A DNA stretch of 64,000 nt from Delphinapterus leucas (lineage: Eukaryota; Chordata; Mammalia; Artiodactyla; Monodontidae), in assembly GCF_002288925.2 (NCBI RefSeq), contig NW_022098036.1, forward strand, positions 40,954,614 to 41,018,613, read 5' to 3'. Position numbers and translations under genes: made by a program. Of this stretch, positions 46,967 to 59,760 are shown piece after piece (position 1 is the first letter of the stretch; each line of letters opens with the position of its first letter). Below the pieces are notes generated by a model. The model did no database searches, was not told the DNA's origin, and saw nothing but the letters and a program-made list of their open reading frames with translations.

Positions 46967-47205
46967 TGTTCTTTCCTTTTTTTTTTTTTTTTTTTTTTTG
47001 CGGTACGCGGGCCTCTCACCGCTGCGGACTCTCCCGTCGCGGAGCACAGGCTCCGGACGCGCAGGCCCAGCGGCCATGGCCCATGGGCCCAGCCGTTCCG
47101 CGGCACGTGGGATCCTCCCAGACCGGGGCACGAACCCGCGCCCCCTGCATCGGCAGGCGGACTCCCAACCACTGCGCCACCAGGGAAGTCCTGTTCTTTC
47201 CTTTT
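46967..47205 (-). mobile_element. CHR-type SINE, young CpG-rich copy with target-site duplication
   Basis: Poly-T at 46978-46999, then a compact body rich in CpG (GGTACGCGGGCC, CGTCGCGGAGC, GGACGCGCAGG) and a CACCAGGGAAGTCC head. The duplication TGTTCTTTCCTTTT is exact at 46967-46980 and 47192-47205. Retention of many CpG sites suggests little time for decay. Frames of 73-127 codons on both strands are repeat translations. Confidence 0.94.
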
Positions 47206-47559
47206 AATCATCAATTTCTACACTGACTTCACAAAAATGCCATACTCCCACCAGTTAAAGAAACCAAAAAATAAAAAAGAAGCAAAATAAAGAAGTAAGC
47301 AAACTAAAACCAAACCTTCTCTTAGGGATATCACCTTTTGTGCCAGGCCTTCAAATGAGATGTGTAAACAATCTTTGACTTCTCTCTTTCTAGAAGATAT
47401 TTGACTTAAATAATCAACTCCAAACTTTGCCATGTCCCGAAAAGATATCTTTACTCTACATTCTTTCTAAAATACTAGCCTGATTCAGACTAGTGTCATC
47501 TTACTGGGATTACAGTTAGTAACTTCTTCACTCGTTTCCCTTCCTTTCGTTTCTTACCT
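47206..47559. other. Unassigned stretch
   Basis: No gene or repeat recognised. Confidence 0.4.
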
Positions 47560-48111
47560 TGGTGTACATTACTATAGGGTTAATTTCCTGAAGCATAGAT
47601 GAAATCATGTTATTATACTTATCAAAATATTTGTGGGCCCCATCATTCACAGAATCAGTTTCAAATTTCTAGGCATAACATCTAGGACCTTTCATGTCCT
47701 GATGCCAAATTGCATGCCTTATTGCATAACTTTAAACTGCACCCTTCCAATCACTCCTAAACTTCCATAAATATAATGTGCTTTTTCATGCCTCTAAGTC
47801 TCTTTACTATGTAGTTTACTTCTCTTATTCTCCTCATCCTTCAAGGATCACTACAAATACTACTCTTTCTAGGAAATAAACTCTTTATTTTAGCTGACAA
47901 TGGAATTAAATACACCTGTTTTCCTACAGGACTTTGCTTGACCTATATTAGAGATCTTATTTCACCTGCAATTACCTTGGTTGATTTTTAATCTGTTTTG
48001 CTCTTCACTAAATAATGTATTACTTAGAGTCAGGACCTACTATCAACTGATCTATGAATTCTCAGGATTCCTAATAAAATTGTGTTTGATGAATTTGTTT
48101 GCCTTGCCTTT
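47560..48111 (+). mobile_element. L2 LINE 3' region remnant
   Basis: Phrases follow the L2 3' region in order: AATCAGTTTCAAATTTCTAG, TCTAGGACCTTTCATGTCC, CATGCCTCTAAGTCTCTTTA, CTCATCCTTCAAGGATCACT, ACCTATATTAGAGATCTTAT and ATTGTGTTTGATGAATTTG. Confidence 0.65.
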
Positions 48112-49208
48112 AGCCAGATAACTTAGAGTTCCTTTAGCCTTATTAGGAAACACGTACACTTATTAGGAAACACGGTTGATGAGGTTGCTATATATGAACC
48201 GGTCTACCGCAAAAATAAGTGTCACCTTAGTTCTATTCCAAAATACATTTACGTACTACCCATCTGTTTCAATTGATTTGATATTTCCAACTATTTGTGG
48301 ATTTGCATTTTTGTCTTGTTGATGTTCTAAGGATATGCTGTCCAGTATATAGCCATTAGACACATGCACCTATTTACATTTATATTTAATTAATCAAAAT
48401 TAAATAAAATAAAGGATGCACTCCACAGTTTCTCTAGCCACATTTAAAAGGCTAGAAATCTATATTACAGATTTAGCCACATCTAAAGATCTAGATCTAG
48501 GCACATGTATTATATAACTTTCCATCATCACAGAATTTTCTATTTGTTGTGCTGTTCTAAAGTTTAAACTCAAAATACAAATTCTATCTCTGCTCAGTTG
48601 GTGACATCCTGATGGATAAATGGCATGCTTTACAATTGAATCTTAGCATTGCTTTTACCTAAGTAGTACCTATATTTGTACAACTAGCTTACTAGGCAAC
48701 TGATGTAAGGACTAATATTTCTCTAATACTTCAAAATTTACTTTCAATAATACAATTGATGGCATATATCCGTTTACACATCCCTTTATACACACATCAC
48801 CCACACTGGAGTAGGGTATGAGGAATTGACTATGCATATTTGTGAAATGCATATTATTAAATGAAAGTCCCAGCTCCTGGTGACAGAAGATCTGACCATT
48901 CTGAACATCCCATTGGCCAATTTAGCAGAAATGTCAAAGAAGGGACCAAGAGAGAATAGATGTTTAGAGCTCAGAATAAAAGAAATCCACTTGTTTTCAC
49001 CTTTAGTGTGGAAATGTCCCATCCTTACACAAAGGTCACCACAGTGTCATGATTTCAAGCCTTTATACCATGGCATTTATTTTGCTCACTCTCTTCACCC
49101 TTCAAGGCTTACCTTGAACGTATTTCCCCCAATTTTTCTCCATGCTGGTTAGGAAGTCTGCAAGTATAGAACGAAATTAAAAAAAGGATATTCCTCTCCT
49201 TGGGATGA
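48112..49208. other. Unassigned stretch
   Basis: It contains a 20-bp-period duplication at 48139-48174. The segment 48780-49150 has frames of 78-90 codons on both strands without recognisable domains. No gene called. Confidence 0.4.
48139..48174. repeat. Small tandem duplication
   Basis: CTTATTAGGAAACACG occurs at 48139-48154 and again at 48159-48174, a 20-bp period. It is likely a recent slippage event. Confidence 0.85.
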
Positions 49209-49448
49209 GAACTGGCCTGTCTTTTTTTTTTTTTCTTTTAGCGGTACGCGGGCCTCTCACTGTTGTGCCCTCTCCTGTTGTGGAGCAACAGGCTCCGGAC
49301 GCGCAGGCTCAGCGGCCATGGCTCACGGAGCCAGCGGCTCTGTGGCATGTGGGATCTTCCCAGACCGAGGCACGAACCCGTGTGCCCTGCATCGGCAGGC
49401 GGACTCGCAACCACTGCGCCACCAGGGAAGCCCGGACTGGTCTGCCTT
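49209..49448 (-). mobile_element. CHR-type SINE, same subfamily as the 47-kb copy
   Basis: T-rich tail (49221-49240), body with GGTACGCGGGCC, GGACGCGCAGGC, GAGGCACGAACCCG and a CACCAGGGAAGCCC head. The flanks ACTGGCCTGTCTTT (49211-49224) and ACTGGTCTGCCTTT (49436-49449) are a duplication with two mismatches, so this copy is somewhat older than the 47-kb one. Confidence 0.9.
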
Positions 49449-49449
49449 T

Positions 49450-51575
49450 GATACAGTATGTTGGATCCTGTGATAGCTACTTTTTTTATGCAGACTTAAT
49501 ATATATTTGATCATCTAACATAGAAGTTGAAACTTTGGCATCTGCTTGACAACCACCACTTTGCTGCTTCCATTTTTCACCTATAAAGAAATTTGCTGCC
49601 CTTTTTGTTAATTAGATGAGCTATATTTTTCACTTTGAAAAGACATACCCCTGTTGCTTTGATGCTGAGAGACTGCCTCATGACATTTTTTTCTTTGTTA
49701 TTAAGGTACTGTAGTTTTGATTTCATAATTTTCAGCAGATGTTCATTTAACAAAGGAGTGAACAAAGGATCAAATTGTTATTACTGGGGACATAATAACC
49801 TCTACCAACTGACCTTCAGTAATGGAGAGACTCCTTGGTGGGAAGAGGGTTTTCATGCCGACACTTTCCTAATAGAGAACTCTTTGCACATACAATCAGT
49901 GAAGTGTGTGTATAGCTTTATATTTAATATGAAGAATCAAAAAAAATGTGTTAGAAAGCTAGGGAACTAAGTTGTACTGTTAGGTGCTTTCAAAAGTGGG
50001 AGCAAAAAAGATGTAGGGGAAGTTAACCCCCTCAAAATTTTAGTCTAATCAATTTCCACAAGAATATTTGAAAACTATTCATCCCACAAAATTAATTTTC
50101 ACTAATTACATTTACCAAGTTCACTTCTGCGAAGTGAAGTGAATTCACTTTATGTGAATAATGTTTTCTTTAGCACATTATGTAAAATATCGTATATATG
50201 TAAATTATGGTTGAATTGCTTTGAGAATAAGGTACTCTTCAATATATGGGTATTAACACTAACCACAGCAAAAACAGGAAACAAAAAGGACAGTGTTTTC
50301 TCTACTTAGTATAACCAACCTCTTGTGCCTTATATTTGGTTTTATATAACTATAGAAATATATTTGTATTCTTCAGAATTGCAAAACTTAATTTTAATCA
50401 GGGACCCAAATGAACAAATACTTCCCATAATTTTAAACCTCTTTATTGCCTGCATTCATACTTTTGTAAGTTACTATAATGTGAAACCTCAAAAGATTTC
50501 TCTGGGCAGTCTAAAGATCACTTTGTTAGGATTGCTAAACAGATGTATTCAAATGTATTTTCATGACTGAATTTTTATTAAGCAAGTTCAGTGTTTACCT
50601 TTTCCTTGCCTATATGAAAAATGTTATAGGATTTTTCTGAAAATAACATCATCCAGATAAAAATGTTGAAAATATCCCAAACCACATAAGGCTCATAAAG
50701 AATGAGGGAAGCAAGTGTGCCAGCTAATCGAGTTCACTATTCTCATAAAGGGCAGTGGTGGCACTTTAGAGCCAGTACATCTATTCATTTTCATGGTAAT
50801 AAAACCATTCCTGAAAGTGCCTTTGTCCAGAGCAAATGGCTTTGTGTTACAACATGATGTACTTCAGAGGTGAGTTGTCAAAGATCACCAAATAATGTGA
50901 CCATCTTTGCAAATGGAGACTATATTACCATTTTTCCAAAATTTACCCAGTCTTTCAATGGAAAAAAGGTTTAATATAAATGCCATCATGGCCAACAAAT
51001 GGAAAGGGATGCAGAGGAAATAAATAGGTATTTCTCCATTCTCATAGAGAAACAAGTTACATTTTTGCATTTAAACAGCAAAGGAAAGTTAACATGCTAT
51101 AAAAGAGAAAATTCTGATGTAAAGATTATTGGTTAAAAGTGAGGATTATGAAAGCAATAGTTATATGTATTTAGTGGATATGACTTACTCCTTTTAGGAG
51201 AAGTGTGTAATTTAAAACACTTTCAAACTATATTTATATTGTTAATTATAATACCCTCATTAAGCAGAGTCACTAAAGTACAAAAAATTGTTTACAAATG
51301 AATTCCTCATATAGATCACAAATGTTATATAGACTGATATTTACCATAAACATATCAAATAATTGCATTTTCTGATTATACTTATATAGGATAGTTATGC
51401 ATTTGGATTCTCAAGGATATTTTATTATAAACCATAATCATCCATTCTACCAAAAATGAATGAGAAATAGCAAATAACTACGAAGGGAAAAGACTAGAGA
51501 AGAGGGACATTAAAGGAAAGAGGATACAAATGTTCCTAGTTTTTGTATTAAACTTTTAATTCTGCTCTTATTGCT
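49450..51575. other. Unassigned AT-rich stretch
   Basis: About 2 kb with no repeat I can name. The segment 50700-50880 has balanced composition and might be conserved non-coding DNA. Frames at 49635-49970 (111 codons) and 50325-50570 (81 codons) have no domains. Confidence 0.4.
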
Positions 51576-51655
51576 GATTTTTTTTAACATCTTTATTGGA
51601 GTATAATTGCTTTACAATGGTGTGTTATTTTCTGCTTTATAAAACAATGGGTGTC
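51576..51655 (-). mobile_element. Very short antisense L1 3' end
   Basis: Poly-T, AACATCTTTATTGGAGTATA and TTGCTTTACAATGGTGTG are the reverse of the same L1 3' terminus seen at 28.3 kb and 61.4 kb, cut to about 75 bases. Confidence 0.85.
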
Positions 51656-52454
51656 AGTACACCTGCAGTCTCAGTTCAGGGTTACTATGTCTTAACTTAG
51701 ATTAAAAAAGAGGTCAGGATAGAAAAATCTATTCATTGGCAAAAGAATGCTTCTGATCCGGTCATCGTTTTACCACACTGTTTTCAATATATAATTCTCA
51801 TGGTTAATTGAAACACAGTGCTAATTGAGCTCAGTCTTGATGGGTGTTTCAGAGACTAGACTAGTATAGTTCTATAGTATAGTTCAGAGGGGAGTAGGAC
51901 CAGCCACTCCTCTCCTTCCACCAGCGGGCACAGCAGAGCTCAGCAGACGGCAATTACTATATTCCTCAATCACATTTCTCTTGGTTCATAAATTATCTGG
52001 TGCATAGACTAGTGGCCCCTATAGAGCCACACTGATAGTCTCTCTGTCTAAAAGTGGTTTATATTAAAGAGTTAGAAATGACCTTTGTGTTGATCTGGCT
52101 CAAATATGCTCATACATTTCAAAACTTTATAATACAAAGAATTCTTCACAAATGGACACCATAATATCCTCCAAGGACATTCAGTGCTGTAAAGGTGCCT
52201 AATGTTTTATTGTTGGACAGTTCAAATGACTGTAAATTTTTAATATATTCATCATTACAAATTTCTTGCCTTCTGAAGAAATACTGAAAATTTGCTTCTA
52301 TTTTTGACAAGTTAATCTTTCAGATTATTTGAAGACAATTAGGTTCTGTGATTGAACGTGATAGCTGTAGTTTTGCTACTCCTCCTGCTTCTTCATCTTG
52401 TATTTCTTTTAACATTTCCCTGGGAGATCATATCCCAATGCCAGGTGGTATAGA
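51656..52454. other. Unassigned stretch
   Basis: No gene or repeat recognised. Confidence 0.4.
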
Positions 52455-52645
52455 CCAGGTTTTCTCAACCTCGACACTATTGACATTTCAGGCCAGAAAT
52501 TACTTGTTGTTGGAGGATGTCCTGTGTATTACAGAATGTTCAGCAGCATTCCCAGCTTCTAACCACTAGATTCCAGTGCAACCCCCACCCACATTTTTGA
52601 CAACCAAACATTTCTCTAGATATTGCCAAATGTCCCCTGACAAGG
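52455..52645 (-). mobile_element. MER20 hAT-Charlie DNA transposon
   Basis: AGGTTTTCTCAACCTCGACA, CTATTGACATTTCAGGCC, GGATGTCCTGTGTATTACAG, GCAGCATTCCCAGCTTCTA and GATATTGCCAAATGTCCCCT follow the MER20 pattern in reverse. Some MER20 copies in eutherians act as regulatory elements in the uterus. Nothing here shows that this one does. The 73-codon frame at 52348-52569 is mostly repeat. Confidence 0.8.
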
Positions 52646-55600
52646 TAATCAAAGAACACTCTTCCCCACAACCATGCAAAAAGAATTCCCTGTCATCAGG
52701 GAAATTCATGGAGAGGTATATTTGGGTTGATAATGTCTGTGACTGACATTATCAGGTGTCTCCCCCAAACAATTCTTTTTTTTTCTATCTATTAAGAGAA
52801 GCCCGATGGGTATGAATATGTTGAAAAAAACATTTCCCAATTTCCTACGTGGAGAAGCTACTTGACACAGCTGTGGCAAATGAAAAGAAAATAGAAGGTA
52901 CTAGGTGATGCTTCTAGAAAAGCCCTTGGAAAGAAAAGGATATTATCCAGCATCATTTGCCCTGTGTCCTGTGTACTTACTACCTAGGCTGTAAGTACAG
53001 TGTTAAGTTTTGTAAGCCATGAAGACTAAGCAAGACTATAAAATATTGGAACAGGAAGATTTCAAGTAACTTGGTCCTTGATCATGTCCTTGGCTTGTCC
53101 TTGATCAGCCCAGGACTAGCTATTCCAGACATCTTGTTGGGGGGATGAAGGGGGGGGTAGAATTTTTTTAATCCACTAGTTTTGTTTTGCCTTCTATAAG
53201 GAACTTAATTTAACACAATCTCCAGCTAATAGTAATAGCTTGGCTTTAGGAAAAAGTAAGATGAATGTCTATATTATAACTATCCCAAGTCTCTTCTCAT
53301 GTTGAGGCTGTTTTTATATATGCTTATGTTCAGTCATTCCGCATTTACCCTGTTTCACCTATAATAAGCAAGGTATTCTACTCAGTCCAAAATATAAAGA
53401 TATAAACAATATATTCCTTCCGAGAATTTCTTAGGATAAGAAAACAATTTTATGAGACTGCTAGTGTTTTGTTATAATCATATGTAAATTATCAAGAGAA
53501 GAAAAGGAAAGCATTAGACAAGACAGGTGATGAGCTTCAATAAGAAAGATGAAAAACAGTAATAATACAATGTCAATGTTGAATCATTCAAAATGTATGA
53601 TAAAAGCAGGAGCGGCTCTTCCTGAAAATTTCATAATTTTTAATCTGTGACTTCACGATCACATATAAGAGGACATAAAAAAAATCTGAGTTTAAAATTT
53701 CCAAAACTGACTGTTGGCTATTCGTTTGATTGGTCTTTTAACTGTACACACATGTATGTCAAGACCAGTATGCTTTCAAGTGCAATTAGGCTCAAACTTT
53801 TTTTGTTGTTGTTTCATGATATATAATATCTTCACCCCAAAGACCTTTGCTGAGAAACCAACAAATGGTTTCCTACAGATACGCTACTTGGAAGAAGCTT
53901 CCTGCTAAATAATCCCTCACACACGTGTGGATGTGCTCCTGTCTTCTCTGTGCATATCTTACTGATTGCATTCCTCTCACTCCCATCAGCAGATTTGCTT
54001 CACGAGCACTAGACTGTGTCATTACTTATGAGTCATCAGTTGTGGCATAATCATATCGATTCGTGCCCAATGTCTTCTGTCCTCATTTAAATACAAACTT
54101 TTCTTCTATTGCCAAGCTATCAAATATGTTTTATTCACTGAGTCTTATAATAAGATGTGAAACAGCACAGTCTGCACTCAGCAGTAAGATAAAAAAAAAA
54201 AAAGTTGTAACATTCAAATTATTGCGTGAAGTTTTCTGATGTACTCCTTTTTTTGAAAATCTAACAACTATGCAATCATATATGTATGCACATATATACA
54301 TATATGTGCTGATTCCAGTTAGTAATCTGAGTAAAAACTTATGAAAAAATCAGGAAATTATGATAATTTTTTTTTTTTTTTACCATTTGCCCAGCTATCT
54401 TGGGAGTGATACAGAATGTAAAGGTCCTGATATTCTCTTATTTAGTAATGCTTGAATTCCCACCTACTGAAGGAAAAGAAACTCCAGCCTTTTGAACCTG
54501 AAAGTTCAATACACTCAATACTATAAGTGGAATTTCTCTATTTGTAATGAAATACAATGAAAGGTAAACACACATTCGCATAGTTTCATTTACCATACTC
54601 TTTTAGTTTTATATATTTAAGCACCATCATTTGAGTTTATTATTCATTTTGTTTAAGATGTTATTAGTACAATTTCCCCCTATTGTTACTTTAGTGCTGA
54701 ATTCCAATTTCTCAGGGGTCTGTTATCATAAATAATACTTCTGTGTTACATGACCTCAGTTACCACTGAAACCTGCAGAAGTGGCAGAAAATAAAAACAA
54801 CTGAATGCCAAACTTTCCCAAATAATTTTACCACATATTATAATTTTTAAATTCCCATTTATTTAGTTTCTACTTATTGACAGATTGGAGTTTAACCATA
54901 ACCAATTTTGAAAGGCAGAAGTACAATTGCATTATAACACAGCTTGGTTATAATTCCATATTAAAATTATGTTTTGATATTTTTCAGTACCCTTGCTAAT
55001 TCTCTGCTATCTTGGGTACATCTCAGATGCTTACATTTCTACATAAAAAAAATAAAAAGAACTCAGAAAATTAAAATTGATGAAAATTATAGAGCAATGA
55101 TCCAATTTTTTTGAATGAACAAAACCAATCTTGGTGATGTCATTCAATGTAACTCCATTTTTGTCCTTCATGGTTCTACAAGATTTCTTTCAGGAAAGTT
55201 TCCTTAATCTACTGGATGAAAATCCTAGCACTTCTGTAATTTCCATTCTGTTTTGTTTAAATTTATATCCTCTATTTTGGTTGCCCTTGTTTTTTTTTCT
55301 CTAAACAATAATAAACTAACTCTGGATTCAACTCCCCTTTGAGAAAAACATATAAAAAATATGAATTAAAGTGTCAAAAAGACACCAAACCATTAAATAT
55401 TACAGGGCCAAAATACTGAAGAAAAGGGCACTTCAGAACAGAAATAGCACTGTTGATAATCCTTTGACCCTTGAAAGATTTTCCCATCTGTAAATGTCTA
55501 TTGCTACGCTGAGAAGCTAAGCAGAAATGTTAATAGTCTTACAGGGCTGAGGGGAATAAAAAACATGGGTAAAGACACTACAAGTGAGGCCCCTTTTAAA

Positions 55601-55839
55601 CACCTAAGGCTTTCATCTGAAACCTCAAAGGCCCAAGAGCAAGGATGGAAATGAAATAGGTTACCATTCACAAGAATTGCAGCCTAACCGCAAACCAGTT
55701 TAATTGCTGCTTGCTTGGAAGTGATCTGCACAGCTCTTAGGCCACCCCCCAAAAACAAAATTAGTCTTCTGTGGAAAGTGGTAATGCAAACCAGATTTTT
55801 TTTAACTTATCATAAGAATCTTCATAAGCAATGAGCATC
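52646..55839. other. Unassigned AT-rich stretch with possible conserved block
   Basis: About 3.2 kb without a repeat I can name beyond poly-A/T runs and a TA-rich patch near 54280-54305. The part 55540-55760 is less AT-rich and free of simple sequence, a candidate conserved non-coding element. No gene recognised. Confidence 0.4.
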
Positions 55840-58800
55840 ATTTAAATGTGTATGTATATATGTCTGTAAAATAAAATACTAAAAGATGAGCTTGACTAAA
55901 AACTAAAGAAAAAATATTGACAATAGGAACAAGCCCAGATCCAAATACTAGGGTCATCAGACTTAGACTTTAAATACTTGTGATCCAATAAAGAAATTTA
56001 AGGAAATTCTAAGCATAAAATAGTAATCAAAATTAAGAACTAAAAAGGTGGGCCAAAGAGCACTTATATGCATAACATATGTTTAGAGTTAACCAGAATT
56101 AACTAGTAAGTAGAATTCCAGAAGGAGATAAGAGATGTAATGAGCAAAAGTCACATTTAAATAAGTAAAAGCTTAAAATTTTTCATCACTTTGGAAAATT
56201 CTAAGTCACAGATTTAGGAAGTACTGCAATGAAGCAGGACAAATATAGAGATAACCATATAGCTCCTAATTTAAAACTAAGGAAAACTTAATGACAAAGA
56301 GACTATTTTAAAAGTAGTTCTAGAAAAAAGACACATTACTTATAAAGGAGAGACAATATGACGTAGAGATGACTTCTCAAATGGAAGTCAACTGCCAACT
56401 AGAATTCTACACACAATTGAAATGTCATTTGATATAAGGAAAAAAAATGAAGCCATTTCAGAAAAACAAAACAAATGAGGAATTGCCTCCATCAGATATA
56501 AATACTAAACTAAGGGAAATAATGCTATTCTTCAGGCACAAGAAAAATTATTCCAGGTATATATATACATAGAAATTCAGAAACAAATGTCATGTAAGGA
56601 AAGAATAAAATACGTGGACAAATATAAATGAATATTGACCATGTAAACAAAAAAATGCTGTAATGTAAAATTTTAAATAAAAATTGACAAAAACTACCTA
56701 ATAAAATATGTCAAAAGTATTCTAAGATATTTATACTTTAAGAAAAGTAATTAAAGTGTTATTTTATATTAGACCTTAAGTCAAGGAATCATTGTAATAT
56801 CTAGGGTAAAATCATAAGATACTAAAACTAATAAGATAATAAAGGAGCAAATGGAAGAATAAAAATGCTTAATTAAAATGACAGCAAGAAAGAACAAAGG
56901 AAACATAACAGATGGAAAAAATAGCAAGGTGGTAGATTAAAATCTAAGTATCTTTAGCTAGATATAAATGATTTTAATACTCCAATTAAGGAAAATTTCA
57001 AAAATAAATTTTAAAGTCTTTTAAGTGGTTTTTAAAAAAAAAAAAAAAAAGGATATAGAAAGCCTGAATAAAAAAGATGAAAAATGCTTTATCATGCTAA
57101 CACAACCAAAAGAAAGCTGGTGTAGCTGTACTACTATAAGAGAAAATAAATTTTATGGCCTCAATGAGTACTAGGGATAATGACATACTTTTCATAATGT
57201 TAAATGAGAAGTATACCAGGAAGACATGGCACTTTTAAATTTGTATGCATGTAATAATGGGAGAAATATATGAATCCATAATCATATTACAAATTTTACC
57301 ATGTTAACTATTGGAAGAAATAGGAAAAAATCATCAGTAAGAATTTAGAAGATTTACCTATCTCTATTAAAAAATTTGGCCTAATTAACACATATAAACC
57401 ATTGCACTCAAGAACTCATAATGTATTCTTTTGATGTACAGATTTAATATTTATTCAAATGCAACATACACTGTTCCATAACGCAAGTCTTGACAAATTT
57501 AAAGGATTGAAATAATACATTTTTTGACGCTAGTTGAATTAAGTTAGAAATCAACTACATGACAACTTAAAAATCCCTCAGTGTTTTAAAGTCAGGCAAC
57601 CTATTCCTAAATAATCCATAAATCACAACATAAATCTCAATGAAGATTAGAAAATATTTTAAATGAATGAAGAAGAAAATATGACATATTGAAAACTCAA
57701 GAAAATTTATAACCTTAATGGTATATATTAAAAAGGAAAAAGAAAAGCTAAATTCAATAATCTAAGTACCTGAATCAACAGCTTAAAACAGAATAAGCCT
57801 AAAACATTTAACATAAAGAAGCTAGAAACCAAACAGTAAACCAAATCAAATGAAATTAGAAACCATATAAAAAATTAAGATGTTAACAGAAATGGGTACA
57901 TTATGAATCACACAGTAAAGAAGGTTTTTTTTAAAGTTGTCCCCTTGTAAAGAAAAGTAAAATCACTAATCTGCAAAACTTGGGGTCGGGAGAGAAGGGA
58001 GAGAAGGAGGGAGAGGACAGAAGAATGTGCAGTAATTATAAAACACAATGTAATGACAGATCCTACAGAATAAATAAATTCATAAGACTTGAGATACTTT
58101 ATGCAAATATATTTGGCAATTTAAACTAAATGGAAAAAAATCTTTGAAAATTACCATTTACCAAAACTGACATGAGAAGACATAAAAATTAAAGTATCCC
58201 TACACCTACTGAAAAAAAATAATCTGTAACAAATAACTTTGTCGCACACATGCAAAAATTGTAGGTCCCATTGTTTCAATGGAGAATTCTTCAAAACATT
58301 TACAAAGGAAATAAAACCAACCTTACACACATATTTCCACAGATAAAAAGGAAATAGTTCCCAGTTTGTTTTATGAATCTAGCATAACATTAATTTGGAA
58401 ACCTGAGAAAGATGTTACAAGAAAAGACAATTATAGGCCAATCGCTCTTATGAACACAGATGCAAAAATTCTAAATTAAATATTATACATCAAATCCAGC
58501 AGTATATAAACCATCAGCATTTTTGCATTTGCTAAAGAAATGAATATGTTTTCATATCCAAATTTTTGAAACACAGTTTATCACCTTAATAGTATAAAGT
58601 AGAAAAATCATATGAAATTCTCCATAATTAAAAAATAATAAATTCTAAATATTATTCATGATAAAAACTATTACCAAAACTATGAATGTGGAAAGAAATC
58701 CCTAATTTATTAAAGGCTATCTCCAAAATGGCTGTAACAAACATCTTTTGTAATGGTGACATACTGGATATTTCCCTCTTGATACTGGGAACAAGAAAAT

Positions 58801-59398
58801 TATACCCTCTATTAATTTTGTTCAACATTTTACCTGACAATATAAATACTGAAAAAGGCAAGGAGAAAAAAAAGATGAAAGAACTTGAAAGGAAGAAATG
58901 AAACTATTTTTCATAGAAAATCTTAAATACTCTACAGATAAACTATTTTAGTATATAAATACATTTACAAGGTAGTTAGCTATGAGTCATCAATTGTATT
59001 TCCATTTACCAAAATATAAAATTTGAAAAAATGATTCCACTGATATTAATGTCAAAATCAATTATCCAGGAATTAATCTACTAAATAAAGTACAGAGCTC
59101 AAAACAGTAACCTAAAGCATTATCAAGAAATTTTTGAAAATGAAGATATGAGTTATCTGGAAAAGGTTAGGAGGAAATTATCCTAGGAAGGAGTTGAGAG
59201 GGATTCTGGGTTGCTAGTAATGTAATCCTGACCTATGTTGTTGTTACTTATGTTTATTGTAAAATTCTAGCCTATTTTTCTTTATATTTTGTGATATCCA
59301 TTGAAATGTGTATTATGTGCTTTTCATTATGATATATATTTATGATCTGTGAATATTTTTCTATGCATGTGAAACAATAAAATATTTATTTTTAAAAA
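55840..59398 (+). mobile_element. Decayed L1M (old LINE-1) from 5' region to 3' end
   Basis: Decayed parts lie in L1 order. ORF1-like DNA is at about 56300-56560 (AACTGCCAACTAGAATTCTA). Endonuclease-like DNA is at about 57060-57560 (CTAACACAACCAAAAGAAAG, then a TTTGGCCTAATTAACACATA stretch). The reverse transcriptase motif is near 58404-58475 (AATTATAGGCCAATCGCTCT, ATGAACACAGATGCAAAAAT). A 3'UTR-like end follows at about 59160-59395 (GGATTCTGGGTTGCTAGTAA, AACAATAAAATA). Much of the reverse transcriptase is deleted and all frames are broken. Confidence 0.7.
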
Positions 59399-59539
59399 CT
59401 GACTTAACAATATATTTTATTAAGATATTCTAGGATTTGTACATCCTATATCTCTTGACATGCTGTCTATATTGATTTTCTTATCTGAATACTTTTTTCA
59501 AAAATATTTTCAGTATATGCTCTGTATGTCAAGCCAATT
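59399..59539. other. Unassigned AT-rich stretch
   Basis: Nothing recognised. Confidence 0.4.
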
Positions 59540-59760
59540 GAAGCTGAATGTGCCTGGGAATATTTTTTTTAATATTCTCAGTGTTCAATAGCATTTTAGT
59601 TGGATATAAAATTCTGCATCACAGCTGTTTTCCCTCAATACATTAATAATATCCCATTATATTCTTACAACCAGGTTACAGGTATCAAACTTCATAGAAA
59701 GGTAATTTTCAGTCCACTGTAGGTGATCAGCTCTTGTTCATTTGCTGTTAGAATTTTTGT
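59540..59760 (-). mobile_element. Possible antisense L1M ORF1-region fragment
   Basis: GTTGGATATAAAATTCTGCA, a TCCCATTATATTCTTACA stretch and GGTAATTTTCAGTCCACTGT resemble old L1 ORF1 DNA in reverse. Weak. Confidence 0.35.

Noticed and set aside
46831..47290. Several frames of 73-127 codons on both strands
   Set aside because: They read through a CpG-rich SINE and its poly-T tail, giving poly-Lys or poly-Phe. The tRNA-like part is SINE-derived, not a tRNA gene.
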